Assembly: GCA_030600525.1 (NCBI GenBank)
Contig: JAUVLX010000230.1
Span: forward strand, 1 to 5,851
From: Desulfobulbus sp.
Lineage (GTDB): Bacteria; Desulfobacterota; Desulfobulbia; Desulfobulbales; Desulfobulbaceae
Reading direction: 5' to 3'
DNA length: 5,851 nt
Within the stretch, counting starts at the first letter, position 1, and the number at the start of each line of letters is the position of its first letter. The translations under genes were made by a program, and so were the position numbers. Below, piece after piece: positions 1 to 4,755 of the stretch. The notes under the pieces are model-generated. The model worked only from the letters and a program-made list of their open reading frames with translations, did not search any database and had not been told where the DNA came from.

Positions 1-417
1 GTTCCTGTAGATTTACAACAACATACCGAAAAACTCACCGAATTTGCAGTCAATATTGCGGGTAAACTTGATGCAAAGGTGTGTTTTGTTCATGTTGTAG
101 CTCCGCTTGACAGTTATGCTGGTGTCGTTCATCCTTCATGGGATCAAATAGAAAAGGAACTCATGGAGCATGCCGAAGAAAAAATTGATAACATTATCAC
201 TGATAATAAAGAGAAATGCGCTGGCTGCAATGGCAAGGTGCTCTATGGAGATGTTGTTGATCATATTTTGACCTACTGTAAGAATGAGCAAGCCTCGTTG
301 GTGATTATTGGTACCCATGGCAGAAAAGGTTTGGAAAAAATAATGTTAGGTAGCGTAGCTAATGAAATTGTTCAAAAAGCATCCTGCCCGACCCTGCTTT
401 TTAACCCTTATAGGTAA
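1..417 (+). CDS. Universal stress protein, UspA family (5'-truncated by window edge)
   Basis: This is a single-domain cytoplasmic nucleotide-binding stress protein of the UspA superfamily, in its ATP-binding subgroup. The frame is open from base 1, so the gene begins left of the window. 138 residues are visible, starting VPVD, which is the end of the first beta-strand (family pattern ILVPVD), so only about 8-12 residues should be missing. A GTG at 79 is internal and not the real start. The ATP-binding motif G-x2-G-x9-G-S is complete at visible residues 104-118 (GTHG, then GS at 117-118), and Asp4 is the expected adenine-site acid. A CAGC (CxxC) at residues 73-76 is less usual and could be redox-active or metal-binding; that is speculation. 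The hsp20 gene follows about 100 bp downstream on the same strand. I saw no terminator between them, so co-transcription is possible. Confidence 0.93.
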   Translation, partial: VPVDLQQHTEKLTEFAVNIAGKLDAKVCFVHVVAPLDSYAGVVHPSWDQIEKELMEHAEEKIDNIITDNKEKCAGCNGKVLYGDVVDHILTYCKNEQASLVIIGTHGRKGLEKIMLGSVANEIVQKASCPTLLFNPYR

Positions 418-504
418 GTCGAAATTGTCCGGTCCATGAAATGGGCTCAAGGGATAGCTGTTTTTAGCAAACTGATTCCACTCCATATATCGATTTAATC
501 AAAT

Positions 505-510
505 AAGGAG
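505..510 (+). promoter_or_regulatory. RBS of hsp20, decides the start codon
   Basis: AAGGAG lies 1 nt before an ATG at 512 and 7 nt before a second ATG at 518. Only the second has workable spacing, so translation most likely starts at 518 (MAKKEN...). I found no CIRCE element (TTAGCACTC-N9-GAGTGCTAA) and no convincing sigma-32 -35/-10 pair in 418-504. CTCCATAT at 481-488 resembles a sigma-32 -10 box but lacks a partner. Confidence 0.7.
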
Positions 511-517
511 AATGACC

Positions 518-1003
518 ATGGCAAAGAAAGAAAACACCGCTGAATTGGTTAAAAAGGAAGAGACCAGTTCCGTTTCACCATTTGAAGAAATGGAAAAGAA
601 TTTTGACAGGTTTTTCCGTCATCCTTTTTCAATGATGGGACCTTCCACTTGGCCTGACTTTAATTTTTCAAAAATAGGTGAGATGTCACCATCTGTTGAT
701 ATATTTGAAGAAAAAGGCGATGTGGTGATTAAGGCAGAGATGCCAGGTATAAAAAAAGAAGACGTGAATGTTACAATCACTGAAAACACGGTGACGATTT
801 CAGGGGAGAAGAAGCAAAAAGAAAAAATCGAGAAAAAGAATTATCACAGGGAGGAAAGAAGGTACGGTTCTTTTTGTCGCAGATTTGGACTTCCAGAAAA
901 CGTTAATAGTGACAAAGCAAATGCTTCGTTCAAGAATGGTGTTCTTGAAATTCGTCTTCCAAAGACCAAGGAAAGCAAACAAAAAAAAGTCATGATTGAC
1001 TGA
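518..1003 (+). CDS. Small heat-shock protein, Hsp20/alpha-crystallin family
   Basis: This is an ATP-independent holdase chaperone that forms oligomers and keeps unfolding proteins soluble in the cytoplasm. From the ATG at 518 it is 161 residues, normal for bacterial Hsp20. Residues 1-20 are charged and low in complexity; 21-56 form the variable N-terminal arm, rich in Phe, Met and Pro (FDRFFRHPFSMM). The alpha-crystallin domain spans about 58-150. It includes the AEMPGIKKEDV strand (73-83) and the signature A-x-F-K-N-G-V-L-E-I (136-145). The C-terminal tail holds V158-M-I160, a form of the I/V-x-I/V motif that docks into a neighbouring subunit. An ATG at 512 would add two residues but sits too close to the RBS. 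The gene lies downstream of a universal stress protein, which fits a stress-response cluster. No heat-shock promoter element is recognisable. Confidence 0.95.
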   Translation: MAKKENTAELVKKEETSSVSPFEEMEKNFDRFFRHPFSMMGPSTWPDFNFSKIGEMSPSVDIFEEKGDVVIKAEMPGIKKEDVNVTITENTVTISGEKKQKEKIEKKNYHREERRYGSFCRRFGLPENVNSDKANASFKNGVLEIRLPKTKESKQKKVMID

Positions 1004-1053
1004 AATTATAATTGATTTTTTTCCACAACCTGCAATTAATTATGGATGTGTCC

Positions 1054-1087
1054 AACGTGAGCAACGCCAACGTGCTTTGCTCACGTT
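1054..1087 (+). terminator. Hairpin between convergent genes, probable hsp20 terminator
   Basis: AACGTGAGCAA (1054-1064) and TTGCTCACGTT (1077-1087) form a perfect 11-bp stem with a 12-nt loop. The stem ends in a short T run (1086-1089) on the + strand, about 50 bp after the hsp20 stop. The T tract is short, so intrinsic termination may be weak. On the - strand no T run follows, so it is a poor terminator for the convergent csaA-like gene. The loop repeats CCAACGTG (1067-1074), which also occurs at 1052-1059. Confidence 0.6.
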
Positions 1088-1140
1088 TTGTATGGAACAT
1101 TACTACCCCCAAAAAAGAAGTGCTAAAGGCAGTCAATGCA

Positions 1141-1500
1141 TTAGAACAACTTACTACCAACTTTAGCATTCACTGCAGGCGTGACAAATGTAGCCTCACC
1201 GCTTTCCGCTTTTGGATATTGCACACCAACAATCAACACCTCCGACGTGACAGGCCCCATTTGTCGTGGCGCAAAATTTAATACTCCGAGTACTAACCTG
1301 TCTTTTACTTCCTCGATTGGGTGGCATGTAAAACGGCCGTAACTTACCCGCTTTCCATATTTACCAAAATCCACAACCATCCTGTATGTCTGCTTATGCG
1401 TGCTGGTTTCCAGTTCCACTTCAACAACTCTTCCAACACGTATGTCGAGTTTTGCAAATGAGTCGTCAAAAGAAACAACAGGTTTAAGTTCAGTTGCCAT
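1141..1500 (-). CDS. CsaA-like tRNA-binding domain protein
   Basis: This is a stand-alone EMAP-II/Trbp111-type OB-fold domain, as in CsaA, which has been linked to tRNA binding and secretion-chaperone activity in other bacteria. The 119 residues carry FAKLDIRVG (15-23) at the start of the OB fold, YRMVVDFG (39-46), and the family hallmark NFAPRQMGPVTSEVLIVG (75-92); typical CsaA reads NFPPRQIGP..SEVLVLG. The length matches CsaA (about 110 residues). The ATG at 1500 is preferred because AAGGA (complement of 1508-1512) lies 7 nt upstream. An in-frame ATG at 1518 would add six residues but has no Shine-Dalgarno. The gene converges on hsp20 and stands alone. The family call is firm. Whether it acts on tRNA, as a chaperone, or both cannot be read from the sequence, so I leave out the symbol. 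Confidence 0.88.
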   Translation of the reverse strand: MATELKPVVSFDDSFAKLDIRVGRVVEVELETSTHKQTYRMVVDFGKYGKRVSYGRFTCHPIEEVKDRLVLGVLNFAPRQMGPVTSEVLIVGVQYPKAESGEATFVTPAVNAKVGSKLF

Positions 1501-1584
1501 TTTTGTATCCTTATACATGAAAGATTAGAGTGAAACGTGTTTGCTTTTGGATGTTTTTTGTTCTCTTTGTAGCAACTATTAGTG

Positions 1585-1761
1585 GTGAGAGCAAAACCAA
1601 CCGTAAACCGTGAGTTGAAAGAGGAATATGAAATTTTCCACGGCTTCAAAAGATACAGTGAACATCGATTAAATGGATTCTACGAATATAATGTTAGCAA
1701 GGTGTGTGCGGGGTTGCCCCGGGACGCCCCTGGATGTAGGCTGTTTCATGAACCGTGTTAA
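1585..1761 (+). CDS. Possible small hypothetical ORF, 58 aa
   Basis: An open frame runs from a TAG at 1570-1572 to a TAA at 1759-1761, with GTG codons at 1582 and 1585 and a TTG at 1615. The first part reads like a real soluble protein, rich in Glu, Lys and Tyr (RELKEEYEIFHGFKRYSEHR). The last ~19 codons cross the GC-rich hairpin and become Cys/Pro/Gly-rich. The stop lies 4 nt before the RBS of the next small gene, an arrangement compatible with coupling. Against it: there is no Shine-Dalgarno before any start, and I recognise no family. It could be a gene remnant or chance. Confidence 0.22.
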   Translation: MRAKPTVNRELKEEYEIFHGFKRYSEHRLNGFYEYNVSKVCAGLPRDAPGCRLFHEPC

Positions 1762-1765
1762 TAGC

Positions 1766-1772
1766 AGGAGGT
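1766..1772 (+). promoter_or_regulatory. Strong RBS of the small Cys/His-rich gene
   Basis: AGGAGGT is a near-perfect Shine-Dalgarno. An ATG at 1773 overlaps its end and leads into a 17-codon dead end. The ATG at 1777, 4 nt downstream, opens the Cys-rich frame and is the likely start. Such a strong site supports a gene that is, or recently was, expressed. Confidence 0.7.
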
Positions 1773-1776
1773 ATGA

Positions 1777-1964
1777 ATGCCAAGAAAAAAAAGATCAAAA
1801 GTATGTGCTTGCGGATGTGGTGAGTTAACTGCAGGAGGGAATTTTGAGCCTGGGCATGATAGCAAAACATTATCTGCAATAGTTGAAGAGGTAGGTGTGT
1901 GATCGAATTAAGAAGATTGGTCGAAAAAGTTACCGGGCGAAAAATTATCGTTCATCAGGACTAA
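1777..1964 (+). pseudogene. Small Cys/His-rich (probable Zn-binding) protein, split by a frameshift
   Basis: From ATG 1777 the frame encodes a basic start (MPRKKRSK) and a compact motif C-A-C-G-C-G-E-L-T (10-18), then G-G-N-F-E-P-G-H-D-S-K (20-30). The Cys/His spacing suggests a small metal knuckle. I recall short bacterial proteins with the pattern CxCGCGxxTxGGxFxPGHDxK but know no assigned function. The frame stops at a TGA (1900-1902) after EEVGV, 41 residues. A second frame starting at 1899 reads VIELRRLVEKVTGRKIIVHQD and stops at 1962-1964. Adding one G at about 1896 would join them smoothly (...EEVGGVIELRRL...) into a protein of about 62 residues. A one-base deletion, a sequencing error or programmed frameshifting would each explain this; I see no classic slippery heptamer, so deletion or error is likelier. 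The 41-residue form could still fold around the Cys/His core. Confidence 0.6.
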
Positions 1965-2037
1965 CACCTTATTGTATCAAATCGGGTAACATCTCGACAT
2001 TGCAATTCAAAGACCGTAGGCAGCAGGGAGAGTTGTT

Positions 2038-2184
2038 TTGAGCCCCAAAGAGAAAAAAGAACTCAGCGAAATAGATATCTGTGATTTGTTCATCACCCCG
2101 GCCATAAAAGATGCCGGCTGGGATCAGGTCAAGCAGATCAGGCGTGAAGTTACCCTTACTCCAGGTTATGGATCTGCTACGTGA
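2038..2184 (+). pseudogene. N-terminal fragment of a type I restriction HsdR-like subunit
   Basis: A frame beginning at TTG 2038 reads SPKEKKELSEIDICDLFITP, then AIKDAGWD and QIRREVTLTPG, before stopping at 2182-2184. This is the opening segment of EcoEI-type HsdR/DEAD-box restriction subunits (family pattern ...LSEADIC..FITPAI..AGWD...QIRREV.FT.G). GGGAG (2026-2030) lies 7 nt before the TTG, so the native translation start appears to be preserved. Only about 45 codons survive of a protein that is normally 800-1000 residues. The nuclease and helicase domains are absent, so it cannot restrict DNA. Around codon 42 the sequence passes into an unrelated winged-helix remnant in another frame, which marks a deletion junction near 2155-2165. 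No hsdM or hsdS is in the window. Confidence 0.68.
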
Positions 2185-2454
2185 TACAGATTTCTCTCAA
2201 TCTGAGATCGCCCATGCACTGGCCAAAGAGAAGTCCACCATGTATCTCAACGATTTAATGAAAAAAGTGTTAAAAAACGGGTATGTAGCTTACACTATCC
2301 TCGACAAACTAAACAGCCGTTGCAGAAATACCGCATCACAGAAGAGGGGATGGCGGTAAGCGAGAAGAATGTCGATATTATAGGGTTATTGCTTGATGGA
2401 CGTCCCAGAAGTTGCATCCCCTTGATACTTAATCTATCACCAGAGCGTCAGTAA
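2159..2454 (+). pseudogene. Degraded winged-helix C-terminal domain (Fic/AlbA_2-type), copy 1
   Basis: The frame entered at about 2159 reads LLQVMDLLRDTDFSQSEIAH, and later LKNGYVAYTILDKLNS. About 2320 it shifts by one base and continues LQKYRITEEGMAVSEKN... to a TAA at 2452-2454. Joined, the part YVAYTILDKLNS/LQKYRITEEG lines up with YIEMTLPDKPKSSLQKYRLTEKG in the second remnant at 3344-3634. Both match the winged-helix tail common in Fic-like and AlbA_2/RecG-like ATP-binding regulators. The upstream catalytic or ATPase part is missing, replaced by the HsdR fragment. A start in this frame exists at ATG 2111, but its first ~16 codons are the HsdR fragment read out of frame. The last ~30 codons (2365-2451) are not recognised. 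It is non-functional as it stands. Confidence 0.55.
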
Positions 2455-2469
2455 ATATTGGAGTCCTTT

Positions 2470-3291
2470 ATGAGTAATCAGCCGTGTCCGGTATGTGAGC
2501 AAACAGATTATGTGAAAGTCCATTTTTTTAAGGACTACCGAGTTGAGATATGTAGGCAATGCGGGCACGGTATAACGCTCCCTAGCCTAACGCCACTAGA
2601 GCTGGATCGTTTGTATGATGAACACTACTTTACTGATCAATACGAGGTCTGTCTTCCGGGAGCAAAAGAACTCCAGCGTAAAGTTCGGCAGGAAGATCAT
2701 CGGGTTAAGGTGATCAAAAAACAAATTGCAAGCGGCAAAGTTTTGGATGTAGGCTGCGGGCTCGGGTTTTTCCTGTATGCATGTAAAGATACATACACCC
2801 CTTATGGTTTTGATGTCTCTTCGAGCAATAAAGAGTACATCGAGCAACAATTAGGAATAGAATTATTTACTGATGAAGGGGCCTTGCGTGATTTTACGGA
2901 GAATAAAGGACGTTTTGACGCTGTAACCTTTTGGCACAGCTTGGAGCATTTTATAGAGCCAGCGGCAACGCTGGAATACTTCTGTTCTTTACTCCATGAT
3001 GACGGTGTAGTCGTCATTGATGTTCCTGTACACGATTCTATCGATTGCAGTATGAATGAGCGGAAATGGGAAGGGTGGCAGATCCCCTATCATCAGCATC
3101 ATTTTTCTTCTGATTCTCTGCGTCTTTTGATCAACAGTATGGGGCTTGAGATTGTGGATGAGCATTCTTATCGCTCAGGACACGTTTATGATCGATTGAA
3201 GACGAAATGGTATCTGCGACCTTTTGCCCGATCAATTGCCAAGCTCTTCCGTGGGGGGAGTATGGTTGTTGTTTGTAAGAAAACTACTTAG
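2470..3291 (+). CDS. SAM-dependent methyltransferase with N-terminal zinc ribbon
   Basis: This is a class I (Rossmann-fold) methyltransferase of the Methyltransf_23 type, 273 residues. The N-terminus carries a zinc-ribbon pattern, CPVC (6-9) and CRQC (28-31), followed by the LDRLYDEHYF linker seen in this subfamily. SAM-binding motif I is VLDVGCGLGFFL (91-102), with acidic Asp115 at the end of strand 2 (GFD). FDAVTFWHSLEHF (149-161) and DDGVVVIDVP (177-186) are motifs III-IV. YHQHHFSSDSLRLL (207-220) is the usual late helix. Relatives often act on sugars or lipids in surface-polysaccharide clusters, but the substrate here is unknown. ATG 2470 is chosen over TTG 2458 because GGAG (2460-2463) sits 6 nt before it. 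It is the only intact gene of the broken middle region. GTG at 3295, 3 nt after the stop, opens a short stub (VKIPFVPQ), as if a partner gene once followed. Confidence 0.9.
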   Translation: MSNQPCPVCEQTDYVKVHFFKDYRVEICRQCGHGITLPSLTPLELDRLYDEHYFTDQYEVCLPGAKELQRKVRQEDHRVKVIKKQIASGKVLDVGCGLGFFLYACKDTYTPYGFDVSSSNKEYIEQQLGIELFTDEGALRDFTENKGRFDAVTFWHSLEHFIEPAATLEYFCSLLHDDGVVVIDVPVHDSIDCSMNERKWEGWQIPYHQHHFSSDSLRLLINSMGLEIVDEHSYRSGHVYDRLKTKWYLRPFARSIAKLFRGGSMVVVCKKTT

Positions 3292-3322
3292 TTTGTGAAG
3301 ATACCCTTTGTACCACAGGTAC
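3169..3322 (+). repeat. Direct repeat, copy A (3' end of methyltransferase gene)
   Basis: 154 bp covering the last 41 codons of the intact methyltransferase plus 31 bp downstream recur at 3664-3817, offset 495 bp. I count four differences: a synonymous TTG/CTG, one just after the stop core (TAG/TAA), CCC/CTC in the stub, and GGT/GGC near the end. Homology stops abruptly after 3322. Confidence 0.93.
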
Positions 3323-3343
3323 ATAATTCGGCTTAATACCATA

Positions 3344-3634
3344 TTTTTTTTGGAATTTCCCAGGCCAACGTATAATCAGGAAAAGGGTTCTGTCTGTACG
3401 GTTACCCCGCAAGTTACCCCACAAGTTAGCAAGCTCCTTGCAAAGCTCAGTGGGGAGATGTCACGAAGTGAACTCATGGAAGTGCTTAACCTCAAGGACA
3501 GAAAATACTTTCACCAAGAATATATCTCACAAGCATTGCAGGGTGCTTATATCGAAATGACTCTTCCGGATAAGCCAAAGAGCAGCTTGCAAAAATACCG
3601 ACTTACAGAGAAAGGAAAATTCTATGACCGCTAG
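3344..3634 (+). pseudogene. Winged-helix C-terminal domain (Fic/AlbA_2-type), copy 2, truncated
   Basis: The frame reads FFLEFPRP, a linker with the tandem VTPQVTPQV (from 3401), then a winged helix: LLAKLSGEMSRSELMEVLNL, KDRKYFHQEYISQAL, YIEMTLPDKPKSSLQKYRLT. The VTPQV linker plus a helix ending in PDKP.S.LQKYRLT is the typical C-terminal tail of Fic-like and AlbA_2-type ATP-binding proteins, where it probably binds DNA. The enzymatic N-terminal part is gone. The frame can be extended back to a TTG at 3308, but those codons lie partly in the methyltransferase repeat flank and have no RBS. The 3' end is also artificial: after EKGKFYD it runs into methyltransferase-derived DNA and stops at a TAG (3632-3634). 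It has no internal frameshift, so it is better preserved than copy 1. A small expressed DNA-binding peptide cannot be excluded. Confidence 0.65.
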
Positions 3635-3786
3635 AGCTTGAGCGTCTGTATGATGAACACACCTATCGCTCAGGACACGTTTATGATCGACTGAAGACGA
3701 AATGGTATCTGCGACCTTTTGCCCGATCAATTGCCAAGCTCTTCCGTGGGGGGAGTATGGTTGTTGTTTGTAAGAAAACTACTTAA
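3628..3786 (+). pseudogene. Internally deleted second copy of the methyltransferase
   Basis: The frame reads PLELERLYDEHTYRSGHVYD and continues colinearly with the intact protein to VVVCKKTT and a TAA at 3784-3786. The first 11 codons match residues 42-52 of the intact enzyme (PLELDRLYDEH); the rest match residues 233-273. Residues 53-232, including the whole SAM-binding fold, are missing, an in-frame loss of 180 codons. The junction falls where the intact gene has Asp-Glu-His twice (residues 50-52 and 230-232), so deletion by short homology is likely. The zinc ribbon and start codon are also absent and a TGA at 3625-3627 precedes the frame, so it is not translatable as a protein of its own. 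The left segment (33 bp) differs at four positions from the intact gene, the right segment at only four of 154. Confidence 0.85.
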
Positions 3787-3817
3787 TTTGTGAAGATACT
3801 CTTTGTACCACAGGCAC
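3664..3817 (+). repeat. Direct repeat, copy B
   Basis: This is the partner of 3169-3322, about 97% identical over 154 bp. It ends 2 bp before the stop codon of the convergent enoyl-CoA hydratase gene (TTA at 3819-3821), so the repeat fills the whole gap to that gene. After the methyltransferase stop it also carries the gene stub GTG 3790 (VKILFVPQA), which looks like the first codons of an ORF. Confidence 0.93.
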
Positions 3818-3818
3818 G

Positions 3819-4601
3819 TTACATATTACTAAAAAGAGCTTTCCTTTTTTCAAGAAAAGCAGACATGCCTTCTTTTTGATCGAAAGTAGAAAAAAGATTG
3901 CCAAAAATAGAGCTTTCATGGAGGATGGCCGCGTTTTTAGGCATATTTAGGCCACTGCGGATAGTTTCTTTGGCAAAACCGATCGCTGTTAATCCGTTTT
4001 TCATCATTGTTTCTGCTATATTCTTTGCCTCATCGAGCACTGTACCTTGTTCGACCACCTTGTTAACAATGCCCCATGCTTCTGCTTGGCTTGCCCCCAG
4101 CATTTTTCCGCTGAAAATAAGCTCTTTTGATCGATTCGGCCCAATAAGGCGCGGGAGGTTTTGCGTGCCCCCAAACCCTGGCATGATTCCAAGGGTAACT
4201 TCTGGGAGACCAAACTGAGCGTTGCTTGATGCATAGATAAAGTCACAGGCTAAAGCGAGTTCAAATCCGCCACCCAATGCATATCCATTCACTGCAGCAA
4301 TGAAAACTTTATCCATCGTTTCAATTTTACGAAGAAGGTCTTGTCCTTTACGCGAAAAATGAAGCGCTTGAACAGTATTCATTTCAGCCATTTCGGAGAT
4401 ATCTGCTCCTGCGACAAAAGCTTTGTCGCCAGATCCCGTAATAAGTACGATTTTTATCTCGTTGTCAGTGCGGATATTTTCGATACTCTCAGCTAATGCA
4501 TCGAGCAGTGCACTATTCAGAGCATTTAAACTTTGCGGCCTGTTAATTGTTACAATGCATATACCATTTTCAGTGTTTGTTTTAACAATCGGTTCATTCA
4601 T
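3819..4601 (-). CDS. Enoyl-CoA hydratase/crotonase family protein
   Basis: Cytoplasmic enzyme adding water across the 2,3 double bond of enoyl-CoA thioesters, in fatty-acid beta-oxidation or butanoyl/crotonyl-CoA metabolism. The 260 residues match the family length. Visible are the N-terminal strand INRPQSLNAL (19-28), the CoA/oxyanion loop AGADI (64-68), and AAVNGYALGGGFELALACD (102-120) with the second oxyanion Gly111. Both catalytic glutamates are present: E114 (GGGFE) and E134 (GLPEV), 20 residues apart as in rat mitochondrial hydratase (E144/E164). That favours true hydratase activity over an isomerase or a dead homologue. GIMPGFGGTQNLPRLIG (138-154) and GIVNKVV (177-183) complete the fold. 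ATG 4601 has GGAG (complement of 4607-4610) 5 nt upstream. No other beta-oxidation gene is adjacent, so short-chain (crotonase) and general roles cannot be told apart. Its 3' end abuts the methyltransferase repeat. Confidence 0.94.
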   Translation of the reverse strand: MNEPIVKTNTENGICIVTINRPQSLNALNSALLDALAESIENIRTDNEIKIVLITGSGDKAFVAGADISEMAEMNTVQALHFSRKGQDLLRKIETMDKVFIAAVNGYALGGGFELALACDFIYASSNAQFGLPEVTLGIMPGFGGTQNLPRLIGPNRSKELIFSGKMLGASQAEAWGIVNKVVEQGTVLDEAKNIAETMMKNGLTAIGFAKETIRSGLNMPKNAAILHESSIFGNLFSTFDQKEGMSAFLEKRKALFSNM

Positions 4602-4754
4602 GTCTGCTCCAGTAGTCGTCTGCGTATTAAAGTGGGGGGAAATTGAAAGTACATGATACCGAATCGAAAATCTGGAGGTACTTGATTTTTTAGAAATATA
4701 ACGTGGTATCCGTGCTTATGTGTGCAGTAAATTGCTACTGCAGCAAGCCATCTT
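4602..4754. other. Upstream region of the enoyl-CoA hydratase gene
   Basis: Beyond the RBS (GGAG, complement of 4607-4610) this stretch must carry the promoter for the - strand gene unless transcription enters from the neighbouring foldback element. On the - strand TATATT (complement of 4696-4701 region) could be a -10, but no good -35 stands at the right distance. No ORF of note is present apart from a + strand frame antisense to the gene start. Confidence 0.3.
4724..4741. promoter_or_regulatory. Short inverted repeat upstream of enoyl-CoA hydratase gene
   Basis: GCAGTA (4724-4729) and TACTGC (4736-4741) form a perfect 6-bp dyad with a 6-nt spacer (AATTGC), about 120 bp upstream of the start codon. 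The size and symmetry suit an operator for a dimeric regulator, perhaps TetR- or GntR-like. It could equally be chance in a sequence of this length. Confidence 0.3.
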
Positions 4755-4755
4755 A

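Larger units (their letters stand above)
1519..1776. other. Divergent intergenic region with a GC-rich hairpin
   Basis: This 258-bp stretch separates the csaA-like gene (-) from the small Cys-rich gene (+) and must hold both promoters. I could not assign -35/-10 boxes with confidence. A local GC-rich patch at 1708-1732 stands out from its AT-rich surroundings. It contains GGGG-TTG-CCCC (1710-1720) followed by GGGACGCCCC (1721-1730), so it can fold in more than one way. It might be a 5'-leader structure, the edge of a mobile insert, or part of the possible small ORF listed separately. Confidence 0.4.

Noticed and set aside
418..504. Heat-shock promoter or CIRCE operator before hsp20
   Set aside because: No CIRCE repeat; a CTCCATAT box alone without a matching -35 is not enough.
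1012..1281. Open frame of 89 codons on the + strand
   Set aside because: It starts in the hsp20/csaA intergenic hairpin region and runs antisense over the csaA-like gene; no RBS and no protein-like composition.
1344..1649. Open frame of 101 codons on the - strand
   Set aside because: It overlaps the csaA-like gene in another frame and extends into its upstream region; no RBS and low-complexity sequence.
1690..1765. Integron attC-like or riboswitch-like structure around the GC-rich hairpin
   Set aside because: No consensus attC core sites (RYYYAAC/GTTRRRY) in proper arrangement and no known riboswitch core could be matched.
1694..1879. Open frame of 61 codons on the - strand with a hydrophobic stretch
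   Set aside because: It is antisense to the small Cys-rich gene, whose RBS and motif are much stronger evidence of coding.
3169..3817. CRISPR or tandem-repeat array
   Set aside because: There are only two copies of a 154-bp gene-derived repeat, with a unique 341-bp spacer; this is a gene duplication, not an array.
3898..4218. Open frame of 106 codons on the + strand
   Set aside because: A shadow of the enoyl-CoA hydratase gene on the opposite strand.
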